This document shows, one piece after another, positions 35,056 to 42,931 of a stretch of DNA of 44,385 nt (within the stretch, counting starts at the first letter, position 1; each line of letters begins with the position of its first letter). Source of the stretch: an uncultured Mailhella sp. (GTDB taxonomy: Bacteria; Desulfobacterota; Desulfovibrionia; Desulfovibrionales; Desulfovibrionaceae); NCBI GenBank assembly GCA_944324085.1, contig CALUUX010000028.1, positions 1 to 44,385 of the forward strand. The letters are read 5' to 3'. Both the position numbers and the translations under genes were made by a program. The notes beneath the pieces were generated by a model that saw only the letters and a program-made list of their open reading frames with translations, did not search any database and was not told where the DNA came from.

Positions 35056-36740
35056 AGGTCTGTTTGTTCTGCGCCTGCATGGGCACGCTCTCCTCAACGC
35101 TTCCCGAAGCCGCGCTGCGCGAGGCTCTGCCCGACGTCCGCCTTATCGCGGCCGACCGGCTCTGCGACGCCGCGTCGTGCCGCAAGGTGCTGGAATCCCT
35201 GTCCGACCCCCTGCCTCCCCACGCCCGCGTGGTTGTGGCGGCCTGTTCCCGCGGGGCTCGCGGCGCGCAGGCTCTGGCTTGTCTGAAGGAAACCTTTCCC
35301 CTCTTCGCCGTCGATCTGGCCGACATCCGCGAAGCCTGCGCCTGGCCCTCGGCCGGCGCCGATCAGCGCGAACGCGTGGCGCAGGCCGCCGCGCTCATCC
35401 GCATGGCCTTCGCGCGTCTGGAACGTTCCCGCGCGGAACGCGTCGAGCCGGAAAGCGCGGACGGCGCGCTGGTGATCGGCGGAGGCCCCGCCGGCATGGC
35501 GGCCGCCTCCACGCTGGCCGGACTGGGCGTTCCCGTGACGCTCGCCGAACGCCGTCCCGCGCCCGGCGGCATGCTCAATCAGCTGGGCCGGCTCTTCCCC
35601 CGCATGGAAAACGCCGCCGACGTCAAGGCGTCCCTGCCTCTGGACGGCGTGGAACTGCTCGCCGGCTCGGACGTGATCGCCGTCCGGCGCGAAAACGGCG
35701 CGTGGCTCGCGGAGATACGCGACGCCAAGGGCGTCACCCCCCGCCGTTTCGGAGCCGTCATCGTGGCCGTGGGCGCCCAGCCGGTGCTGCCCGGCGGCAA
35801 GTTCGGTTCCGGCTCGCTCAAGGGCGTCATCAGCCAGATGGAGCTGGACACCCTGCTCAGCGCGGTGGAACGCGGCGCCAAAACCCCGGACAAGCTGCCT
35901 TCGCGCGCGGTGTTCATCCAGTGCGTCAACGCCCGCGACGACGCGGCCCCCTATTGCAGCAACGTGTGCTGTCCCACGGCCGTCAAGAACGCGCTCCGGC
36001 TGAAGGCTCTCTCGCCCGACGCGTCCGTCACCGTGCTCAACCGTCAGATGGTCATGCCGGGCGTCGCCCTGGAAGCCATGTACCGCAACGCCATGCGCGA
36101 AGGCGTGCGCTTCCTGCACGTGGACGACATGAACGACGTGCGCGTGGAAGGCGACGGAACCGTTCAGGCCGTGCGCCTGCCCGCCAGCCCCGACGGCGCG
36201 ATCGAAACGCTGGACGCCGACTGCGTGGTCTGCTCCACGCCGCTGCGCCCGACGCCGGCCGCCGCCCGCCTGGCCGAAAGCATGGGACTGCGCGCGGACG
36301 GCATGGGCTTCCTGCTCGGGCACGAACCCGCCCATCCGCTGGAAAGCGACGGCGAGGGCACGTTCCTTTGCGGTTCCGCGCGCTGGCCGGCCTTCGTGCG
36401 TCAGGCCGAAGATCAGGGTCGGGCCGCCGCGGTCATGGCCGCCCGCTACCTGCGCGAACGCCGCATGCCCATGGACGAAATTCCCGAAGACGGGCCCGCG
36501 GCCTTCATCCGCGAAGCGCGTTGCAGCGGCTGCGGTCGCTGCGTGGACGCCTGGGCGCCCGGCGCCTGTCATACCGCCGAACTCCGCAACAGCCCCCTGG
36601 ACGCCCAGCCGCGCCGCCGCTGCGGCTCGTGCGCGGCCGTCTGCCCGTGCGGAGCGGCCGTTCTGCCGGGAGCCCCCTCGCCCCGCGAAATCATGGCCGC
36701 TCTCGGCGCGAACCCTTCGCCGCAAAGGAGGCTTGCATGA
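35052..36740 (+). CDS. HdrA/QmoB-like iron-sulfur flavoprotein, one cluster ligand altered
   Basis: A 562-residue second HdrA homologue. An N-terminal domain (CLFCACMG, VVVAACSRG) resembles the thioredoxin-like head of HdrA; then come the FAD motif ALVIGGGPAGMAAASTLAGLG (about residue 138), FIQCVNARDD with YCSNVCC, and a C-terminal two-cluster ferredoxin. In the first of these motifs the fourth cysteine is tryptophan: CSGCGRCVDAWAPGAC, where Trp501 (TGG) stands where CxxCxxCxxxC expects Cys; a later cysteine in GACH could substitute. The second, CGSCAAVCPCGAAV, looks intact apart from spacing. It overlaps both neighbours (ATGA at each end), so all three are translationally coupled. Confidence 0.87.
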   Translation: MKVCLFCACMGTLSSTLPEAALREALPDVRLIAADRLCDAASCRKVLESLSDPLPPHARVVVAACSRGARGAQALACLKETFPLFAVDLADIREACAWPSAGADQRERVAQAAALIRMAFARLERSRAERVEPESADGALVIGGGPAGMAAASTLAGLGVPVTLAERRPAPGGMLNQLGRLFPRMENAADVKASLPLDGVELLAGSDVIAVRRENGAWLAEIRDAKGVTPRRFGAVIVAVGAQPVLPGGKFGSGSLKGVISQMELDTLLSAVERGAKTPDKLPSRAVFIQCVNARDDAAPYCSNVCCPTAVKNALRLKALSPDASVTVLNRQMVMPGVALEAMYRNAMREGVRFLHVDDMNDVRVEGDGTVQAVRLPASPDGAIETLDADCVVCSTPLRPTPAAARLAESMGLRADGMGFLLGHEPAHPLESDGEGTFLCGSARWPAFVRQAEDQGRAAAVMAARYLRERRMPMDEIPEDGPAAFIREARCSGCGRCVDAWAPGACHTAELRNSPLDAQPRRRCGSCAAVCPCGAAVLPGAPSPREIMAALGANPSPQRRLA

Positions 36741-38053
36741 CGCAGGCGTCTTCTCAAGGATACATCTGCGCGTTCGCCTGCCGCTGGTGCTCCCTGCTCG
36801 GAGCCGAGCGGGCCGGACGCGACCGTCTTGAACTGCCCGCCGGCATCCGGCTCATTCCGGTGTCCTGCGCGGGCAGCGTTTCCGCCGACCACGTCATCCA
36901 GGCCCTCACGAACGGCGCGGCCGGCGTGGCCGTGCTGGGCTGCCATCTGGGCGGCTGCCGCCACAACGACGCCAACCGCGACGCCCACGCCCGTCTGGAC
37001 GCGCTGGGCGCGCTGCTGGAAACCGTGGGCATAGACCGCCGCCGTCTGCTCGTCTCCTGGGGCACCGCCCACGAAGCCGAACAGTACGCCAAGCTCATGC
37101 GCGATTTCGCCGCCCTTCTGGGTTCCCTGCCGCCGGGCCTTGAACCCGCGCCCGCGGCCGACGGAACCCCGGAGAAAAATCCCCCCGCCGGACCGGATTC
37201 CGCGCCCGAAGAAGACGCCGCCCTGCGCGATCAGGCCGCCGAGGCCGTGCGCGACGGCGGCGCGGTGCTGGGCCTGCGCCGCACCGACATGGGCGTCGTT
37301 CCCGCGCTCTTTCGCGCGGAAGAGGAGCTGACCGATCTTACGGCCGGCCCCAAATGGCCCATGGCCAAACTGGCCGGGCTTCTTCTCAGGGACCGCGCCC
37401 TCGGCGAGGTTCAGGGCGTGGAGTTCCGCGCCCTGCGCGAAGAGGCCGCCGCCCTGGGCGACGTTCCCCTCCGCGTGGCCTGCCGCGCCTGCGACGCCCG
37501 CGCCCTGCGCGAACTCGTCGCGCTGCGCCAGTTCCCGGAAGAAACGCTGTCCATCCTGCCCGTTCCCTGTTCGGACGCGCGCAAGGAGGCCTGCGACTGC
37601 CCCCGTCCGCAGTGGCCCGGCGAAGAACTTCCTCCCGAGCCCGAAACCAGCGGCGACGATCTGGCGGCCAAGGCCGAGTTCTGGCGGGAACAGTTCTCCC
37701 GCTGCGTGCAGTGCCACTGGTGCCGCGAAGCCTGCCCGGTGTGCGTGTGCCCTTCCTGCTCGCTGGACAATCCTTCCCTCACGCCGCTGGGCCCGCAGGG
37801 TTCGCCGCTGGGGTATCATCTGTCCCGCGCCATGCACGTGGCCGACGCCTGCGCCCTGTGCGGAGCCTGTCAGGACGCCTGTCCCAGGCATCTGCCGCTT
37901 CTGAAGCTGCATCAGGCCGCGGCCCGCGCCCTCAGAACGTGGCGCTACGCCTCCGGCGAAAAACGCCTCTCGCCCCTGCGCGCCGAAAGGTGCATAGCCG
38001 CCGCCTCCGGCCCGGCCGTCCCGCAATGGAAGCATAATCTTGGAGGAAAATAA
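36737..38053 (+). CDS. MvhD/FlpD-like fusion with C-terminal iron-sulfur domain
   Basis: A 438-residue electron-transfer protein. Residues 1 to about 130 match MvhD (methyl-viologen-reducing hydrogenase delta): FACRWCSLLGAERAG, PVSCAGSVSADHVIQAL, GAAGVAVLGCHLGGCRH, with the cysteines that hold a [2Fe-2S] cluster. MvhD normally connects HdrA to an NADH or hydrogenase module. A polar linker (about 135-165) leads to a region with ACRACDARALRELV and then clusters CVQCHWCREACPVCVCPSC and CALCGACQDACP. This fusion is not the plain MvhD. Cysteine, not selenocysteine, is coded where BamF-type relatives may have Sec. Overlaps the preceding gene; the next starts three bases on. Confidence 0.82.
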   Translation: MTQASSQGYICAFACRWCSLLGAERAGRDRLELPAGIRLIPVSCAGSVSADHVIQALTNGAAGVAVLGCHLGGCRHNDANRDAHARLDALGALLETVGIDRRRLLVSWGTAHEAEQYAKLMRDFAALLGSLPPGLEPAPAADGTPEKNPPAGPDSAPEEDAALRDQAAEAVRDGGAVLGLRRTDMGVVPALFRAEEELTDLTAGPKWPMAKLAGLLLRDRALGEVQGVEFRALREEAAALGDVPLRVACRACDARALRELVALRQFPEETLSILPVPCSDARKEACDCPRPQWPGEELPPEPETSGDDLAAKAEFWREQFSRCVQCHWCREACPVCVCPSCSLDNPSLTPLGPQGSPLGYHLSRAMHVADACALCGACQDACPRHLPLLKLHQAAARALRTWRYASGEKRLSPLRAERCIAAASGPAVPQWKHNLGGK

Positions 38054-38055
38054 GC

Positions 38056-38496
38056 ATGAATCGACCCTACCAAGAGATCTTGACCGCCCGCGGAGCCTTC
38101 CGGTGCGTGGAATGCGGAAAATGCGTCGCCCTGTGCCCCATGGCGGAAACCGCTCCCGAATTCTCGCGCCGCACGTCGCCGCGGGGCGTGGTTCAGCAGG
38201 CCCTGCGCGGCGAAGACGCGGCCGACATGCCCGGCCTCGTTTCCTGCCTCCAGTGCCGTTCCTGTTCTCAGACCTGTCCCGCCGGCGTGGACGTGGCCGG
38301 CCTCATCGCCGATCTGCGCGCGACGCTGCCGCAGCCCGTGCAGGTAATCTGTCCCGCCTGCGGAACGCCTCTGCTTCCCGCCGACGCGGAAGCCTATCTC
38401 GCGCGCGCCGCCAACGCCGGTGTCGAGAGGGGATTGTGTGACGCTCCGGGTTGTCCTTGCTGCCTCCGCAGGGCCTACGCGCGCAACAACCGCTGA
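38056..38496 (+). CDS. HdrC-like two-cluster iron-sulfur protein
   Basis: A 146-residue HdrC/GlpC-type electron carrier. It has two [4Fe-4S] sites, CVECGKCVALCP (about residues 17-28) and CLQCRSCSQTCP (about 64-75), like HdrC. Beyond the usual domain it adds a cysteine-rich tail: CPACGTPLL and CDAPGCPCC, four to six cysteines that could hold zinc or another cluster. No HdrB protein with CCG domains is coded nearby, so HdrC here does not pair with a normal heterodisulfide site. It follows the MvhD fusion by two bases with AGGAGG-like sequence in that gene's end (TTGGAGGA). Confidence 0.82.
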   Translation: MNRPYQEILTARGAFRCVECGKCVALCPMAETAPEFSRRTSPRGVVQQALRGEDAADMPGLVSCLQCRSCSQTCPAGVDVAGLIADLRATLPQPVQVICPACGTPLLPADAEAYLARAANAGVERGLCDAPGCPCCLRRAYARNNR

Positions 38497-38547
38497 GGTC
38501 AGACCCATCGTCCCCGCTTCATGCGGGAAGTTCTGAGAGAGATTGCC

Positions 38548-39867
38548 ATGTCTGAAAAAATAAACATCCCGCGGGAAAGACTGAGCGAGCTTTTCCCGCC
38601 GACGAAAGCCACGGGTAGATCGGTCAACTCCAAGCCCGGCGTCGTGTTCGATCCGAGCCGCTGCACCGGCTGCGGCATGTGCGAAGCGGCGTGCGCCGCG
38701 GGCGGAGCCGGGAACAAGGGTCCCCGTCCCTCGCGCGTGCAGGTGCTGCGCGACGCCAAGGCGGGCACCAGCTTCGCCGTGCTCTGCCAGCACTGCCTGG
38801 ATCCCCAGTGCATGAAGGCCTGCCCCAACGGCGCGCTTTCCAAGGGCAAGGACGGCATCGTCCGCATGGACAAGTCGCTGTGCGTGAACTGCGGCCTGTG
38901 CGTCGCCGCCTGCCCCGAAGCCGCCCCTCTGCGCGCCTCCGGCGGCGAAGTGGTGAAGTGCGACCTCTGCGGCGGTTCCCCCGCCTGCGTGGAAGCCTGC
39001 CCCAACGGAGCCCTGAGCTACACCCGCGGCCGCGGTTCCTTCTGGATTCCTCTGCTGCGCTGGGCCTGCCAGCTGCTGTGTTTTCTGCTGCTCGTGGTGG
39101 TGTTCGTGGGTTCGGTGTGTTCCATCAACCTCGTCACCTTCGATCTGGCCTGCCCGTTCGGCGTGCTGCAAAACGTGTTCTCGGCCAAGTTCATTCTGCT
39201 GAGCACCGTGATCTCCGCGCTGCTGCTCATAGGGCTCACCATACTCTTCGGCCGCGTCTTCTGCGGCTGGATATGCCCCTTCGGCTTCGTGCTTGACGTG
39301 GTGGACAAGATCATTCCCCACGGCCTGTTCCGCATGCCCCGCTTCCTGCGCAACCGCCTGAACAAGTACGGCGTGGGCCTGGGCGGCCTGGCCGCCGCCG
39401 GAGCCGTGAGCTCGCAGGCCTTCTGCACCGTGTGCCCCATCGGCACGGTGTGCCGCTCCTACGGCCTGAACTCCGTCATGGCCGGCGCGGAAACGGCCGT
39501 CGTGCCGGTCATAGCCGCGCTCAACCTCGGCGAACGCCGTTCCTGGTGCCGCTACTTCTGCCCCGTGGGCGCGCTCTTCGGCCTGGCCGCCAAAATCGGC
39601 CTGCTCCGCATCGAAATCGGCGCGACCAAGTGCAAGAAGTTCTCCTGCATGCGCTGCGCCTCCGTGTGCCCCATGGGCATCATTCCCAGGGAAAAGCTCG
39701 TGCAGGGCATCAGCCCCAAGATCGACATGTCGGAATGCATCTCGTGCCTGCGCTGCGTCAGCGTGTGCCCGCACAACGCCGCCAGAATCCGCTTCGCGTG
39801 GCAGAAACGCAAGGATTCCGGCGAGCTTCCCGTCGCCTGCGACAAAGCCAAGGAGAGCCGGTCATGA
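38548..39867 (+). CDS. Four-cluster ferredoxin fused to NapH-like membrane protein
   Basis: A 439-residue fusion. Residues 30 to about 165 form a DmsB/HycB-type ferredoxin with four clusters (CTGCGMCEAAC, CQHCLDPQCMKACP, CVNCGLCVAACP, CDLCGGSPACVEACP). Residues 170-330 form a NapH-type membrane part with about four to five helices and the quinol-linked CGWICPFGF, CTVCPIGTVC and CRYFCPVGALFG motifs. Residues 330-439 add two cytoplasmic-type clusters (CMRCASVCP, CISCLRCVSVCP). The ATG at 38548 is used; the frame back to 38521 adds nine residues. It can connect quinol oxidation or reduction to both the NapG-like protein and soluble carriers. Its stop overlaps the next start (ATGA). Confidence 0.88.
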   Translation: MSEKINIPRERLSELFPPTKATGRSVNSKPGVVFDPSRCTGCGMCEAACAAGGAGNKGPRPSRVQVLRDAKAGTSFAVLCQHCLDPQCMKACPNGALSKGKDGIVRMDKSLCVNCGLCVAACPEAAPLRASGGEVVKCDLCGGSPACVEACPNGALSYTRGRGSFWIPLLRWACQLLCFLLLVVVFVGSVCSINLVTFDLACPFGVLQNVFSAKFILLSTVISALLLIGLTILFGRVFCGWICPFGFVLDVVDKIIPHGLFRMPRFLRNRLNKYGVGLGGLAAAGAVSSQAFCTVCPIGTVCRSYGLNSVMAGAETAVVPVIAALNLGERRSWCRYFCPVGALFGLAAKIGLLRIEIGATKCKKFSCMRCASVCPMGIIPREKLVQGISPKIDMSECISCLRCVSVCPHNAARIRFAWQKRKDSGELPVACDKAKESRS

Positions 39868-40958
39868 AACACTTCTTCCTGAACGCCATGGTCGCGGTCG
39901 ATCTGAGCCGCGGCGTCGCGGAACGCCGTTCCCTGCCTGACGAGGTTCTCCGTTCCGGGGATCCGGCCCGGCTCGCCGCGCTCTTTCCCGACGCCCTCGT
40001 CCTGACCGCCGGAAGCCTCACCGGCAGCTTCGCCCCGGCCTCCGGACTGACCGTTCTTCGCGCCGACGGCAAAACGACCTTCGTCACCGGCCGCGTCGGC
40101 CGCGCCCTGCGACTCTGCGGACTCGACGCCGTGGTCGTTTCGGGCCGCGCCGAGTCTCCCGTCGTCCTGCTGCTGGACGAAAAGGAGGCCGTCCTGCGCG
40201 CCGCGGATCCCGCCCTCGACGCCGACGCCCAGCGCGCCGCCTTCGAACAGGCCGCCCGCGCCGCCTTCCCCTCCGGAACGGACGTCGCCCCCCTGCCCCT
40301 GCTCGCCGGCCCCGCCGCCTTTCTGGGTTGCGCCTCGCCCTGCCTGATCCACGACGTCGGCGTGGCTCCGCGTTCGGCCGAGGCGGCCGCCTCCATGGCG
40401 AAACGGGGACTGGTCGGATTCTGCTTCCACGGCGGGGCGGGCTTCGCTTCGCCCGTTCCCCTGGATTCGCCCCTGCGCGCGGCCGCGCCCGTCCAGCGCG
40501 TGACCGGCGCCACGCTCGCCGCCACGCTGAACGCCGCTTCCGACGCTCCCCTCGCGCGCGTCTCCGTGACGCCCGGACGCTCCCTGGCCTGCTTCGCCTG
40601 CCCCGCGCCCTGCGGTTTCTGGATGAGCCTCGACGACGGCTTCGTTCCCTGCACCGCCCCGGAAGCCCTGGCCGCCCTGCTGGCCGCCGGCGCCTCCGAA
40701 GAGCGCGTCGCCCGCCTCATGGCCATGGGCGAACGCTTCGGCGTGGACCCGCTGGCCCTCGTCTCGCTGGCCTCGGCCGCGACCCTGCCTTCCGAGCTTC
40801 GCGAATGCGCGGAAGCCGCGTCCCCGCTGCCGGAAAAAACGGAAGATCCCGCCCTCGACGCCCTGGCCGCGGAAACGGGCCTGTGCCCCTTCTTCCTCAA
40901 ACGCTTCCCCGCGGCGAAGGCCGCCCTGGAAGCCTGGCTGGCCGCGGACAACGCCTGA
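39864..40958 (+). CDS. Shortened AOR-like protein without C-terminal domain
   Basis: A 364-residue divergent paralogue of the AOR family, about 240 residues shorter than the AOR upstream. Line-up with that protein: AVDLSRGVAERRSLP matches GKILDIDLTSGNI, then ALVLTAGSLTGSF, GRALRLCGLDAVVVSGRAESP (AOR: WAGWDMVILRGKAPK), LLAGPAAFLGCASPC, and a kept C-x2-C-x3-C (CFACPAPC, Cys243, 246, 250). The GG-glycine loop, the fourth cluster cysteine and most tungstopterin contacts are absent, so it is probably not an active tungstoenzyme; it may be a scaffold or cofactor chaperone. It overlaps the NapH fusion and precedes the GNAT gene by 39 bases. Confidence 0.75.
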   Translation: MKHFFLNAMVAVDLSRGVAERRSLPDEVLRSGDPARLAALFPDALVLTAGSLTGSFAPASGLTVLRADGKTTFVTGRVGRALRLCGLDAVVVSGRAESPVVLLLDEKEAVLRAADPALDADAQRAAFEQAARAAFPSGTDVAPLPLLAGPAAFLGCASPCLIHDVGVAPRSAEAAASMAKRGLVGFCFHGGAGFASPVPLDSPLRAAAPVQRVTGATLAATLNAASDAPLARVSVTPGRSLACFACPAPCGFWMSLDDGFVPCTAPEALAALLAAGASEERVARLMAMGERFGVDPLALVSLASAATLPSELRECAEAASPLPEKTEDPALDALAAETGLCPFFLKRFPAAKAALEAWLAADNA

Positions 40959-40997
40959 TCCATGCCGGCCGCCGCAACCATCAGGACAGACAACGCC

Positions 40998-41954
40998 ATG
41001 TCAGACACGCCGTCCCCCCTTCTCTGGGAAGAAGCGCGCGACGAGAACGCGCGGGAAGACGTCTATCGCTTCCGTTACGAGCAGTATTTCTCCCAAAAGG
41101 AATACCTCCCCGGCACGGAACACGACGCCCGCCGCGTGTGGCTGCCTCATGACGAGGCTTCCCGCCACTTTCTCGTCCGCGCCGGGGACGGTCGCCTCGC
41201 GGCCGTGGGCACCGCCACTCCCGCCGACGAGCCTTCCCTGCTCGACGAATGGCGCGACATCTTCGAACTGGATCGCCTGAAGGAACTGCTCCCTCAGACC
41301 GTGATCGTCTCCCGCGTCATCGTGGCCAGGGAGGCGCGTCACACGTCCCTGTTCGGCCAGATGTGCCTGCGCCTCGCCGTCCTGCTGCTGGAAGAAGGCT
41401 ATCGCTACGCCGTCCATTACTGCGCTCCGGCCATGACGCCCATGTACGAACGGCTGGGCTACCGCCTCTACGGACGCGGCAAAACCATGCGCAGCGGAGC
41501 CTTCCGTCTGCCCATGATCCTCGTTCCGGACGACGAGGCGTACCTGAAGCGCGTGCGTTCGCCCTTCCGCCGCATCGAGAGACCCGACGAGGAAAAGCGA
41601 CGCGGCGCGGAACGCGCCCTGCGCGTCTGCCCGGAACTGGCCACGCTCCCCCTGTGCGCCATGACCGCGCCCAGCCGGGAACGGCGTCTCGTCGAACTGT
41701 GCCCGCCCCTGCGCCTCGCCGCCCCCGGGCTGCGACGCGCCGCGCTGCGCGGTTCGATCTTTCCCATGCGGGCCGGCGACTCCCTCGCCGCCCAGGGCGT
41801 GGACGAAGGTTCCTTTCTGGTGCTCTCCGGCCTCATGAGCGCGGGTTCCCGCCTCTGCGGCCCCGGAGACGCGATTCACAGCGGAAACGAGGCCGTGCGC
41901 GCCGAACGCGACTCCCTGCTGCTTTCCGCTCCACTTGACCCAGGAGACCGCTGA
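40998..41954 (+). CDS. FeeM-like GNAT acyltransferase with cNMP-binding-like C terminus
   Basis: A 318-residue protein. Residues about 15-185 resemble N-acyl amino-acid synthases and autoinducer synthases of the GNAT fold: VYRFRYEQYFSQKEYL near the N terminus, ELLPQTVIVSRVIVAREARHTSLFGQMCLRLA, and RYAVHYCAPAMTPMYERLGYRLYGRG. Residues about 240-310 (IFPMRAGDSLAAQGVDEGSFLVLSG ... LCGPGDAIHSG) look like the start of a cyclic-nucleotide-binding beta roll, without its phosphate-binding Arg-Ala motif. Its ATG may instead be at 40962 (12 residues more); 40998 has AGGA upstream. It overlaps the ThiF-like gene by one base. Possible acyl transfer to an amine; substrate unknown. Confidence 0.72.
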   Translation: MSDTPSPLLWEEARDENAREDVYRFRYEQYFSQKEYLPGTEHDARRVWLPHDEASRHFLVRAGDGRLAAVGTATPADEPSLLDEWRDIFELDRLKELLPQTVIVSRVIVAREARHTSLFGQMCLRLAVLLLEEGYRYAVHYCAPAMTPMYERLGYRLYGRGKTMRSGAFRLPMILVPDDEAYLKRVRSPFRRIERPDEEKRRGAERALRVCPELATLPLCAMTAPSRERRLVELCPPLRLAAPGLRRAALRGSIFPMRAGDSLAAQGVDEGSFLVLSGLMSAGSRLCGPGDAIHSGNEAVRAERDSLLLSAPLDPGDR

Positions 41955-42919
41955 TGTGGGAAGCCATTGTTGACAGAGAAACGGGCTTCCGGCTCTTTCG
42001 CCGCGAAGTTCTCGAAACCATACGCGACTGCCGCGTGCTCATCGCGGGCTGCGGGGGCAACGGCTCGGTCGCCGATCTGCTGGTGAGAACGGGTTTCACC
42101 AAATTCGGACTCATCGACGGCGACGTCGTGGAAGACACGAACCTCAACCGGCTGCCCTTCACCAGAGAAGCCGTCGGCCTGCCTAAAACCGAAGCCTGGC
42201 GACGCCATCTCAAGGCCGTCAATCCCGACGTCGAGGTAAGCGTCTGGACGCGCGGCGTCGGTCGGCGCGACGGCCCGTGGTTCGCCGACGTGCTCGCCGG
42301 ACGGGGCTGGGAAGAAGGCGGCGGTCCCGTGGATCTCGTGTTCCTGGGCACCACCGACGTGGAAGCCAACCTCGTCATCGCCCGCTGCTGCGCCGCCGCC
42401 CACGTGCGCATGATCATCGGCCCGGCCTCGTCCGGAAGCTGGATCGTGGGCACCTTCCTGCACGGCGAAGGCGACGTCACCGTGGAGAGCCTCGCCGATT
42501 TCGGCACCGAAGGGCAGGCCCTCGAAGACATCGACTACGCGGCCCTGCGTCCGCGTTACCTCAAGGCCCTGGACTACCCCGGACGCGCGGACAAGCTCCT
42601 GCCCGGCGTGGCCAGAGCCATGCTGAGCGGCTCCCTGGCCGCCCGCTCCTGCGGCATCTTCGTGCGCATGACCAACGCCGCCATGGCCTTCGAGGCCGTG
42701 AAAAACGCGGCCGACATGCGCGGCCTGTCCCTGGACGGCGCGCGCGTGGTCAGCCTGCCGCAGGTTCAGATATTCGACCCGTATTCCGGGTGTTCCTATT
42801 ATTACGACATCCAGCGCAAGACCGTGGGGATCCCCGACTGGCTCAGCGGCGACGTCCGCTGGGTACCTTGGAACGGCGGCAAGGCCGTTCAGGACGCCAC
42901 AGGCTCCGCAGACAGATAA
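41954..42919 (+). CDS. ThiF/MoeB/E1-like adenylyltransferase
   Basis: A 321-residue E1-like protein. The ATP-binding motif VLIAGCGGNGSVADLLVRTG (about residues 29-48) is followed by DGDVVEDTNLNRLPFTREAVGLPKTEA, the typical D..N..R and K..A of adenylate-forming E1 enzymes, and DLVFLGTTDVEANLVIARCCAAA. The usual zinc-binding CxxC pairs are absent, and the standard catalytic cysteine loop is not found, so it may adenylate a carboxylate but not carry a thioester. In AOR operons a MoeB-like protein often serves cofactor sulfur transfer with a MoaD; no MoaD/ThiS gene is seen here. It is coupled to the acyltransferase gene (TGATG), and the two may act on one substrate. Confidence 0.8.
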   Translation: MWEAIVDRETGFRLFRREVLETIRDCRVLIAGCGGNGSVADLLVRTGFTKFGLIDGDVVEDTNLNRLPFTREAVGLPKTEAWRRHLKAVNPDVEVSVWTRGVGRRDGPWFADVLAGRGWEEGGGPVDLVFLGTTDVEANLVIARCCAAAHVRMIIGPASSGSWIVGTFLHGEGDVTVESLADFGTEGQALEDIDYAALRPRYLKALDYPGRADKLLPGVARAMLSGSLAARSCGIFVRMTNAAMAFEAVKNAADMRGLSLDGARVVSLPQVQIFDPYSGCSYYYDIQRKTVGIPDWLSGDVRWVPWNGGKAVQDATGSADR

Positions 42920-42931
42920 GGAGGAAAGCTA

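Noticed and set aside
33814..38496. Calling this block a standard qmoABC operon
   Set aside because: QmoA-like length fits, but there is no QmoC-type HdrC-cytochrome b fusion or apsBA nearby, and MvhD and NapGH parts are added.
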